Source of the DNA: Rathayibacter sp. Leaf185
GTDB taxonomy: Bacteria; Actinomycetota; Actinomycetes; Actinomycetales; Microbacteriaceae
Reading direction: 5' to 3'
Assembly: GCF_001423885.1 (NCBI RefSeq)
Contig: NZ_LMPP01000002.1
Span: 842,355-906,354, forward strand
DNA: 64,000 nt
Shown: one piece after another, positions 57,881 through 64,000 of the stretch
Layout: each line of letters opens with the position of its first letter
Position numbering within the stretch: the first letter of the stretch is position 1
Translations under genes and position numbers: made by a program
The notes under the pieces: model-generated
Told to the model about the DNA's origin: nothing
Seen by the model: the letters and a program-made list of their open reading frames with translations, nothing else
The model's database searches: none

Positions 57881-59167
57881 ATGCCGGCCCTCCGCGACGC
57901 CCTCGACCGCCTCCGGACGGATGCGGGCCTCGCGCGCGGGATCGGACTCGATCTGCTCGCCTCCCGACGTGCCCGGCACGCGGTCGCGCGCCTCCTCGCC
58001 GCCCGCGGGCCCCTGCCGGCCGACCGCTTCGAGATCGGCGTGTACTTCGCCGACGCCGACATCAACCTCTACCAGGTGCGGCAGTGGTACCGCCCGCTCG
58101 AGGAGCTGGCGCGGACGCATCCGGTCGTCGTGCTCTCGAGGAACGCGAGCGCCGCCGAGGTGCTGCTGCGGGAGAGCCCGGTCCCGGTCGCGTACGTCCG
58201 CTCCGTCGCCGACCTCGAGAGCACGATCGCCTCGCAGCCGCTGCGCATCGTGCTGTACGTCAACCAGAACTCCCGCAACTTCCAGATGATGCGGTACGGA
58301 CGCCGGTGGCACGTCTTCGTCAACCACGGCGAGAGCGACAAGATGTACATGACGACGAATCAGTACAAGGCGTACGACTACAGCTTCATCGCCGGCGACG
58401 CCGCCCTGGCCCGACTGCACCGCGTGCTCTGGGACTTCGACTTCGACAAGCGCGCCCTCGCGATCGGGCGGCCCCAGGCCGACCACTTCGCCGGGCGCAC
58501 GCCGTTCGCTCCGGACGAGCGCCAGGTCGTGCTCTACGCGCCGACCTGGGAGGGCGACCGCCCGGCGGCAGGCTACGGCTCGATCCGGAGTCACGGTCTG
58601 GCGCTCGTCGAGGCACTGCTCGCCGACCGGCGGTACCGCCTGGTCTACCGTCCGCATCCCCGCAGCGGAGCCGTGGATCCTCAGTACGGCGCCGCGAACC
58701 GGCGGATCGTCGCGCTCCTCGCCGCTGCGAACGCCTCCGACCCGACGGCGCACCACGTGCACGACACCGGGGCGGAGCTCGGCTGGCAGCTGGCGGCGGC
58801 CGACATCGCGATCCTCGACGTCTCGGCGATGGTCTACGACCGTCTCGCCACGGGTCGGCCCCTGATGGTCACTCGGCCGACGAGCCCGGACGCCGAGGTC
58901 GACGAGACCGGCTACCTGGGTGATGCGGAGTGGCTGCGCGCCGAGGACGCCTCCGCCATCGCCGACCGGATCGGCGCCGTCGAGCACGACGAGGCCTCGG
59001 TCGAGCGGCTGGAGCGCTGGGTCGCGCACTACTTCGGCGACACGACGCCGGGTGCAGCCACGGCGCGGTTCCACTCGGCGATCGAGACGCTGCTCGCCGA
59101 GTGGGAGCGTCACGCCGCTCTGCACCGCGATGACCCCGCCGTCGACGACAGCGATCCGGAAGGCTGA
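57881..59167 (+). CDS. CDP-glycerol glycerophosphotransferase-family protein
   Basis: A 428-residue protein resembling TagB/TagF-type wall-polymer transferases (GT-B fold). RIVLYVNQNSRNFQMMRYG, FVNHGESDKMYMTTNQYKAY, VVLYAPTWEGDRP, YRPHPRSG and ADIAILDVSAMVYDRLATG are the family's signature stretches, including His and Glu/Asp near the CDP-glycerol site. It may add glycerol-phosphate or similar units to surface glycans. No TagA/TagO genes are in the window. Leaderless start at ATG 57881. Confidence 0.83.
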   Translation: MPALRDALDRLRTDAGLARGIGLDLLASRRARHAVARLLAARGPLPADRFEIGVYFADADINLYQVRQWYRPLEELARTHPVVVLSRNASAAEVLLRESPVPVAYVRSVADLESTIASQPLRIVLYVNQNSRNFQMMRYGRRWHVFVNHGESDKMYMTTNQYKAYDYSFIAGDAALARLHRVLWDFDFDKRALAIGRPQADHFAGRTPFAPDERQVVLYAPTWEGDRPAAGYGSIRSHGLALVEALLADRRYRLVYRPHPRSGAVDPQYGAANRRIVALLAAANASDPTAHHVHDTGAELGWQLAAADIAILDVSAMVYDRLATGRPLMVTRPTSPDAEVDETGYLGDAEWLRAEDASAIADRIGAVEHDEASVERLERWVAHYFGDTTPGAATARFHSAIETLLAEWERHAALHRDDPAVDDSDPEG

Positions 59168-59222
59168 GCCTGGCCGCCGTCAAGGCCTGAGCGGCGTCGC
59201 GGGGCGCCTGTGCGCCTCCCGC

Positions 59223-59228
59223 TACGCT
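59223..59228 (+). promoter_or_regulatory. -10 element for AI-2E-family permease gene (leaderless)
   Basis: TACGCT with six bases before ATG 59235. Confidence 0.4.
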
Positions 59229-59234
59229 CGACGC

Positions 59235-60386
59235 ATGATCACCCCTCGTGCCTTCGCCCGCTCCCGCCGGCGCAGGACGGCGGTCACCCCGCCCCCCGTC
59301 GAGCCCGACATCGTGGTGTCCACCGATCCGGAGAAGCCGGTCTTCACGATCCGCTCGTTCCGCATCGGCCTCTTCGGCGGTCTGGGCGTGCTCGTCGCAC
59401 TCGTGCTCGGCGGACTCGTCGTCGAGCTCGGCACGGTCCTGACCTACATCTTCGTCGCGATGTTCTTCGCGCTCGGGCTCGACCCCCTGGTGTCCTGGCT
59501 CGAGAGCAAGCGGATCCCCCGGCCGCTCGCGATCACGCTGGTGTTCGCCGCGGTCGTCCTGATCTTCGCGGGGCTCCTGCTCTACATCATCCCGATCCTC
59601 GTCGAGCAGCTGACGCTGTTCGTGACGAGCGCTCCGCGGATCGTGACCGACATCGCCTCGCAGCAGTGGGTCCTCGACCTCGAGCAGCAGCTGCGCGGTG
59701 TCGTGGACGTCGACGAGCTGATCCAGTCCGTGCAGAGCTTCATCGGCGACCCGAACAACCTTCTCTCGCTCGGCGGCGGACTGCTCGCGGTCGGCACCGG
59801 CATCGCGAGCGGCGTCACCGGCTCGATCATCGTGCTCATCCTGACGCTGTACTTCCTCGCGTCGCTGCGAGCGATGAAGTCGGTCGCCTACCGCTTCGCC
59901 CCGGCCTCGCACCGCGCCAAGGCGCACGAGGTGGGCGACGAGATCACCGGAGCCGTCGGGCGCTACGTCGTCGGCCAGGTGTCCCTCGCCGGAGTGAACG
60001 GCATCCTGACCTTCATCCTGCTGCTGAGCATCGGCGGTCCCGTCCCGGCGCTGCTGGCGTGCGTCGCGTTCCTCGGCTCGCTGATCCCGCTCGTCGGCAC
60101 CATCTCGGGCGCCGTCATCATCTCGCTCGCCTGCCTGCTGGCGTCCCCGCTCACCGCGTTGGTCGCCGCGATCTACTACCTGGTCTACATGCAGGTCGAG
60201 GCCTACCTCCTCAGCCCGCGGATCATGAACCGCGCGGTCTCGGTGCCCGGTGCGGTCGTCGTCATCGCGGCCGTCGCGGGCGGCACGATCGCCGGAGTGC
60301 TCGGCGCGCTCGTCGCGATCCCGGTCGCCGCGTCGGTCATCATCGTGGTGCAGAAGGTGGTCTTCCCGCGTCAGGACGCGAAGTAG
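59235..60386 (+). CDS. AI-2E-family (PerM/TqsA-like) transporter
   Basis: A 383-residue membrane protein of eight helices, family of unknown or mixed substrates (autoinducer-2 export, ion/proton antiport). FVAMFFALGLDPLVSWLESK near 77 and GGPVPALLACVAFLGSLIPLVG near 273, followed by YLVYMQVEAYLLSPRIMNRAV, are family hallmarks; AIPVAASVIIVVQ closes the protein. The N-terminal 35 residues are basic and cytosolic. A leaderless mRNA is likely. Converges with the PNPOx-like gene (stops 4 bases apart). Confidence 0.88.
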   Translation: MITPRAFARSRRRRTAVTPPPVEPDIVVSTDPEKPVFTIRSFRIGLFGGLGVLVALVLGGLVVELGTVLTYIFVAMFFALGLDPLVSWLESKRIPRPLAITLVFAAVVLIFAGLLLYIIPILVEQLTLFVTSAPRIVTDIASQQWVLDLEQQLRGVVDVDELIQSVQSFIGDPNNLLSLGGGLLAVGTGIASGVTGSIIVLILTLYFLASLRAMKSVAYRFAPASHRAKAHEVGDEITGAVGRYVVGQVSLAGVNGILTFILLLSIGGPVPALLACVAFLGSLIPLVGTISGAVIISLACLLASPLTALVAAIYYLVYMQVEAYLLSPRIMNRAVSVPGAVVVIAAVAGGTIAGVLGALVAIPVAASVIIVVQKVVFPRQDAK

Positions 60387-60390
60387 GCGC

Positions 60391-61059
60391 TCACCGGAAG
60401 GCGGGTGCCGCCGACTCGACCGCGTCGATGAACGCGGTGACCGACGGCGGCACCTCCGAGGCGGATCCCGGCGCCGCGATCGGAGCGAGCGTCCGGGTCA
60501 CCACGGGGACGACTCCGGCCCAGACCCCGTCGGTCTGAGCATCGTCGTCCGACGGTCCCGCCGCGCGGATCTTGACGCTCGCCTCGTCGAGCGGCAGTCG
60601 CAGCACCAGGGTCGCCGCGATCTCCCGCGCCGTGCTCGGGCGCACCTCGCGGTCGCGCCCCGGAAGCATCCGCGCGGTGAGCAGCTCGAGGGCGCGCGCC
60701 TTCTCGGTGCCTTCGAGGGTCTCGGCGGTGCCGAGGATCATCGCGGAGCGGTAGTTCATCGAGCTGTCGAAGGTGGACCGGGCGACGACGAGACCGTCGA
60801 GCAGGGTGACCGAGACGGTGAGGGGCGAGCCCTGCGCCGCCGCCCGGAGGAGTCCGCCACCGCTCGAGCCGTGCAGGAGGAGGCCGTCTCCGTCGCGGGC
60901 GAACAGGATCGGCAGCACGATCGCGACTCCCTCGCGCACGACGGCGACGTGCGCGATCAGCGCCTCGTCGAGGATCGCGTCGAGGGCGCCCCGGTCGGTG
61001 ACCTGCCGGTCGCGGAGGCGGGTGACGCGGGTGCGGGCGGAGGCGGGGAGAGTGGTCAT
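60391..61059 (-). CDS. Pyridoxamine 5'-phosphate oxidase-like flavoprotein
   Basis: A 222-residue FMN-binding split-barrel protein. HVAVVREGVAIVLPILFARDGD, LLLHGSSGGGLLRAAAQGSP and SMNYRSAMILGTAETLEG form the flavin-binding strands. It is of the type often found next to PdxR/MocR regulators and labelled PNPOx-like; it need not be a true PdxH. Divergent with the MocR-type gene through an 79-base gap. Role in vitamin B6 handling is inferred from that partner. Confidence 0.85.
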   Translation of the reverse strand: MTTLPASARTRVTRLRDRQVTDRGALDAILDEALIAHVAVVREGVAIVLPILFARDGDGLLLHGSSGGGLLRAAAQGSPLTVSVTLLDGLVVARSTFDSSMNYRSAMILGTAETLEGTEKARALELLTARMLPGRDREVRPSTAREIAATLVLRLPLDEASVKIRAAGPSDDDAQTDGVWAGVVPVVTRTLAPIAAPGSASEVPPSVTAFIDAVESAAPAFR

Positions 61060-61114
61060 GGCGTCATCCTGACCGGTGCTCTGGATCTGTCAGAATGCCA
61101 CCGGAGTGCTATTC

Positions 61115-61139
61115 GAGTGGTCCAGTGCGGAGTGGTCCA
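61115..61139. promoter_or_regulatory. Direct repeats, candidate PdxR/MocR operator
   Basis: GAGTGGTCCA occurs at 61115-61124 and 61130-61139, 15 bases apart, in the divergent gap, the second overlapping the regulator's ATG. Direct repeats in the promoter region are a usual binding layout for MocR-family regulators. Confidence 0.55.
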
Positions 61140-62590
61140 TGGCGTCGGGTGATCTGGAGAGTCCGCTGCTGCTCGAGCCCGCCGCCCGCGGCAGGGTGCG
61201 GGCGACGCTCGCGGAGGCGCTGCGGTCGGCGGTCCTCGACGGCCGCTACCGAGCCGGCGAGCCGATACCGTCGAGCCGCGTGCTCGCCGAGCAGCTCGGA
61301 GTCTCGCGCGGCACTGTCGTCGCCGCGGTCGATCAGCTCGTGGGAGAGGGGTATCTCGTCGCCCGGCCGCGCGCCGCGGTCTCCGTCGCCACCGACGGTG
61401 TGGTCGTCCCGCACACCGCGCAGCCGCCGGTTCCTGAGGCGCATCCCGGCTCGAGCACCGAGCCCCGGCTCGATCTGCGGCCGGGGCGCCCCGACACCCG
61501 CGGTCTCGACACACCGGAGTGGCGCGCCGCGTGGCGACCAGCCCTCGCCGCGCCACCCTCCGCGCTGCCCGTCGCCACGGGTGATCCGGGCCTCCGCGAG
61601 CAGATCGCCGACCAGCTGCGCCGCTCACGAGGCCTCGACGCGCACCCGGGCGACGTCGTGGTGACGAGTGGCACGGCCGACGCCGTGGCCCTGCTCACCC
61701 GGGCGGCGGCCGGCGCGCTCGGGCGACCGGTCCGGGTCGCCGTGGAGGACCCGGGCTACCCCGCCGTCCGGCGGCGCTTGCGCGCCGAGGGACACGAGGT
61801 CGTCGGCGTCCCGGTTCGCGGCGATGGCATCGATCTGGCGGCACTCGACGCGGTCGCTGCCGACGTCGTCGTGGTCACTCCGTCGCACCAGTACCCGACG
61901 GGCGGTCGCCTGGGCCTCGCCGACCGCCTCGAGCTGGTGCGCCGCTCCGCGGCCGGGCGGATGCTCGTCATCGAGGACGACTACGACAGCGAGTTCCGCT
62001 ACGTCGGGGCGCCCCTGCCCGCCCTCGCCTCACTCGACACCGCCGGGGGAGTGGCGCACGTCGGCTCGTTCTCGAAGACCGTCTCGCCGTGGCTGCGGGT
62101 CGCCTACCTGGCACTTCCCGCCTCCTCGTGGCTGCGGCCGGCGCTCGCCGAGCTCGACGCGGAGCGGGACGCCTCCGTCTCGGGGCCGACACAGGAGGCG
62201 CTCGCCGCGTTCATGGCCGACGGAGCGTTCCGCCGCCACCTCACCCGCTCCCGGCGCCGCTACGCGCACCGCCGCGAGCTCGTCCGACGCTTCGCCGAGG
62301 GCATCGACTGGGGCTCGGTGAGCGGACTCGACGGCGGGCTGCACGTCGTGCTCACGGTGCCGCTGCCCGCGCGGGAGGTCGCAGCGGCCCTCCTCGCGGA
62401 GGGGCTGCAGGTCGCCACGCTGCACGAGTACGCCCTCTCGGGGCGAGCCGACGAGGATGCGCTCGTGCTCGGCTACGGCGGTGCGAGCGATCTCGAGCTG
62501 GCGGAGGCGCTCGGCATCATCGACCGCACGGTCCGCCGGCTCGTCGCCGCAGTGCCGTCCTCGGGCGTCCGTGGTATCCCTGGAGGATGA
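61139..62590 (+). CDS. PdxR/MocR-family regulator with aminotransferase domain
   Basis: A 483-residue transcription factor joining a GntR-type winged helix (about 15-80, IPSSRVLAEQLGVSRGTVVA) to a fold-type I aminotransferase-like domain. PLP is held by Lys in VGSFSKTVSPWLRVAY near 315; DLRPGRPD, VTSGTADAVALLTR and VIEDDYDSEFRY are also typical. Divergent PNPOx-like gene and the direct repeats suggest control of pyridoxal supply. ATG 61139 was chosen, since the 21 extra codons upstream run through the control region. The stop overlaps the next gene (ATGA). Confidence 0.88.
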   Translation: MASGDLESPLLLEPAARGRVRATLAEALRSAVLDGRYRAGEPIPSSRVLAEQLGVSRGTVVAAVDQLVGEGYLVARPRAAVSVATDGVVVPHTAQPPVPEAHPGSSTEPRLDLRPGRPDTRGLDTPEWRAAWRPALAAPPSALPVATGDPGLREQIADQLRRSRGLDAHPGDVVVTSGTADAVALLTRAAAGALGRPVRVAVEDPGYPAVRRRLRAEGHEVVGVPVRGDGIDLAALDAVAADVVVVTPSHQYPTGGRLGLADRLELVRRSAAGRMLVIEDDYDSEFRYVGAPLPALASLDTAGGVAHVGSFSKTVSPWLRVAYLALPASSWLRPALAELDAERDASVSGPTQEALAAFMADGAFRRHLTRSRRRYAHRRELVRRFAEGIDWGSVSGLDGGLHVVLTVPLPAREVAAALLAEGLQVATLHEYALSGRADEDALVLGYGGASDLELAEALGIIDRTVRRLVAAVPSSGVRGIPGG

Positions 62591-63186
62591 CCGCCGCACC
62601 CGCTCTGCACATCACCGACGACGCCGACGCCGACGCGCTGCTCAGCCGCGACCCGCTCGCCTTGCTGATCGGCATGCTCCTCGACCAGCAGGTCGCGATG
62701 GAGACGGCGTTCTCGGGCCCCCTCAAGATCGAGCAGCGCCTCTCCGCCGCGGGAGCCTCCTTCGACGCGCCGTCGATCGCCGCGTTCGACGAGGACGCCT
62801 TCTCGGAGCTGTGCCGCACGCCGCCGGCGGTCCACCGCTATCCGGCGAACATGGCCGGCCGCGTGCAGGTGCTCTGCCGCGCGCTGGTCGACGAGTGGGA
62901 CGGCGACGCGTCGACCATCTGGACCCGCGACGACCCCGACGGCCGCACCGTGCTCGCCCGCCTCAAGGCGCTCCCCGGCTTCGGCGACCAGAAGGCGCGG
63001 ATCTTCGTCGCCCTGCTCGGCAAGCAGCGCGGCTTCGACGGCGAAGGCTGGCGCGCGGCCGCCGGCGCCTACGGCGAGGAGGGCTCCTTCCGCTCGGTCG
63101 CCGACATCGTCTCCCCGGAGTCGCTCACGAAGGTCCGCGAGACGAAGCAGGCCGCCAAGGCCGCCGCCCGCGCCGCGAAGAAGTAG
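62587..63186 (+). CDS. HhH-GPD family DNA glycosylase-like protein
   Basis: A 199-residue cytosolic protein with an all-helical HhH-GPD fold. LIGMLLDQQVAMETAFSGP is a typical first helix of the glycosylase core, and LKALPGFGDQKARIFVALLG is the helix-hairpin-helix. The catalytic Asp expected after the HhH is not obvious, and the C-terminus is a Lys/Ala-rich DNA-binding-like tail. Probably a base-excision protein, but lesion specificity is unknown. Coupled to the MocR gene by an ATGA overlap. Confidence 0.82.
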   Translation: MTAAPALHITDDADADALLSRDPLALLIGMLLDQQVAMETAFSGPLKIEQRLSAAGASFDAPSIAAFDEDAFSELCRTPPAVHRYPANMAGRVQVLCRALVDEWDGDASTIWTRDDPDGRTVLARLKALPGFGDQKARIFVALLGKQRGFDGEGWRAAAGAYGEEGSFRSVADIVSPESLTKVRETKQAAKAAARAAKK

Positions 63187-63208
63187 CTGCGATTCCCGGC
63201 CGGCGGCC

Positions 63209-63967
63209 TCAGAGCCGGTCGTCCAGGGCCGCGATCAGCGCCGCGCGGTCCTCGCGGAGGATCGATGCGCCGGCGCCCGGGACGGTGCGCACCTCGACGC
63301 CGCGGTCGGTGAGCACCGATGCGAGCGAGGCGTGCCCCAGCGGGTCCTCGGGGAGCACCGCGAGGGTCGGCACGGTGAAGCCCTTCGGCGCGTCGGCCGC
63401 GTCCTTCGCGGTGAGTCCCGACGCGGACGCCGGATCCCACAGGCGGTGCGCCGAGACGTCGAGCTCGATCTGCTCGTCCGTCCAGAGGGGGTGGCGGCGG
63501 CGCACCTCGTCGGCGTCGCCCTTCTCGACCTGCACGAGCGAGCCGGCGCGGTGCAGCGCTCCGCCCAGCCCGCGGGAGTCCGAGAAGGCAGGGTCGAGCA
63601 GCACCAGTCGATCCGGCCGGTACCCGTCGGCGAGCTGCGCAGCGACGACGGCGCCGAGGCCGTGGCCGATGATCAGGTCGGGAGTCTGCAGAACCGACGC
63701 CCGGACGTCGGCCGCCCAGCGCTCGGGGGAGTAGGCCGGCGACTTCGGTGACCCGCCGTGGCCGGCGAGATCGGGCGCGATCACCCGGTAGCCGTGCTCC
63801 TGCAGCGTCGGCACGAGCCCGTACCAGACGCGCGAGTCCGAGGCGAGGCCGTGCAGCAGCAGCGCCACCCGCTCGCCCGATCCGCCGTAGTCGCGGACGT
63901 AGAGCTCGAGCGGCTCGACGGGGCCGGCCGCGAGGGCCCTGCGCTGGGCACGGGTCGGTTCGATCAC
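63209..63967 (-). CDS. Alpha/beta-hydrolase homologue lacking Ser and His, 5' end may extend past window
   Basis: A 252-residue alpha/beta-hydrolase fold. VALLLHGLASDSRVWYGLVP and VIAPDLAGHGGSP are canonical. The nucleophile elbow reads IIGHGLGAVVAAQ: Gly103 stands where Ser is expected. The catalytic His near the end, usually GAGHSIHRED, is GAGASILRED (Ala234). So the hydrolase triad is broken at two places. The GTG at 63967 may not be the true start; the frame is open to the window edge and reads like coding sequence (GPAPQVFANAL). Function unknown. Confidence 0.8.
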   Translation of the reverse strand: MIEPTRAQRRALAAGPVEPLELYVRDYGGSGERVALLLHGLASDSRVWYGLVPTLQEHGYRVIAPDLAGHGGSPKSPAYSPERWAADVRASVLQTPDLIIGHGLGAVVAAQLADGYRPDRLVLLDPAFSDSRGLGGALHRAGSLVQVEKGDADEVRRRHPLWTDEQIELDVSAHRLWDPASASGLTAKDAADAPKGFTVPTLAVLPEDPLGHASLASVLTDRGVEVRTVPGAGASILREDRAALIAALDDRL

Positions 63968-64000
63968 CAGTGCGTTCGCGAAGACCTGCGGAGCGGGGCC

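Overview
This 64 kb window is a stretch of chromosome from a high-GC Gram-positive actinobacterium, most likely a member of the Microbacteriaceae (Rathayibacter, Clavibacter or Curtobacterium type). The pointers are strongly GC-rich coding sequence, a DUF7882 small protein, two IdeR/DtxR-like iron boxes, many starts placed for leaderless mRNAs, an adnAB-uvrD2-nudC repair block and surface-glycopolymer genes. I see no rRNA, CRISPR array, integrase or insertion sequence. Almost all of the window is ordinary, tightly packed chromosome.

Layout. 1-4.4 kb: enolase, a FtsB/DivIC-like divisome protein, a DUF501 protein, a type II NADH dehydrogenase and an unusual tRNA with a UAA anticodon but a short variable arm. 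4.3-6.5 kb: an MFS exporter with its ArsR-type regulator, and a tiny zinc-ribbon protein. 6.8-12.1 kb: a DUF7882 protein, a transglutaminase-like protein, a large Ig-repeat membrane protein and a family 1 glycoside hydrolase homologue that has lost both catalytic glutamates. 12.1-13.4 kb: a lower-GC patch with a broken secreted-protein gene followed closely by an uncharacterised cytosolic protein. 13.5-17.2 kb: a beta-helix protein, an amidase with a 20-bp palindrome against its start, and two iron-box genes for siderophore-interacting proteins, followed by two tandem 98-bp inverted-repeat elements.

17.2-28.6 kb: a leftward operon (enoyl-CoA hydratase, RraB-like protein, disulfide oxidoreductase, HExxH membrane protein, short-chain dehydrogenase), then an arginase-like protein, a coiled-coil protein, a glutamine amidotransferase-like hydrolase, aminopeptidase P, an EEP nuclease/phosphatase, a PHP phosphoesterase and a DEAD-box helicase. 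28.7-47 kb: a block whose order resembles the Mycobacterium tuberculosis Rv3193c-Rv3211 region (from memory): ferritin-like protein, DUF3107, AdnA, AdnB, a phosphotransferase, NudC, a UvrD2-like helicase, an orphan cyclodehydratase-like protein, a DUF2342 metalloprotease-like protein, a PDZ/Lon-type protease and a UPF0182 membrane protein. DNA-end processing, nucleotide clean-up and membrane proteolysis sit side by side here.

47-64 kb: a methyltransferase-like protein, initiator tRNA-fMet with a clear promoter and terminator, a glyoxalase-fold protein, a CHAP amidase preceded by a six-codon leaderless mini-ORF, a nitrilase-family hydrolase, an aminotransferase, an HtrA-type protease, a surface-polymer set (two GT2 glycosyltransferases, a CDP-alcohol phosphotransferase, an amylosucrase-like GH13 enzyme, a CDP-glycerol-transferase-like protein), an AI-2E-type permease, a PNPOx-like protein divergent from a PdxR/MocR regulator, an HhH-GPD glycosylase and an alpha/beta-hydrolase homologue lacking its nucleophile and catalytic histidine.

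The points most worth following are the two apparently dead enzymes (10.3 and 63.2 kb), the short-arm UAA tRNA, the tandem 98-bp elements, the broken secreted gene with its partner, and the long tail-to-tail overlap at the cyclodehydratase-like gene.
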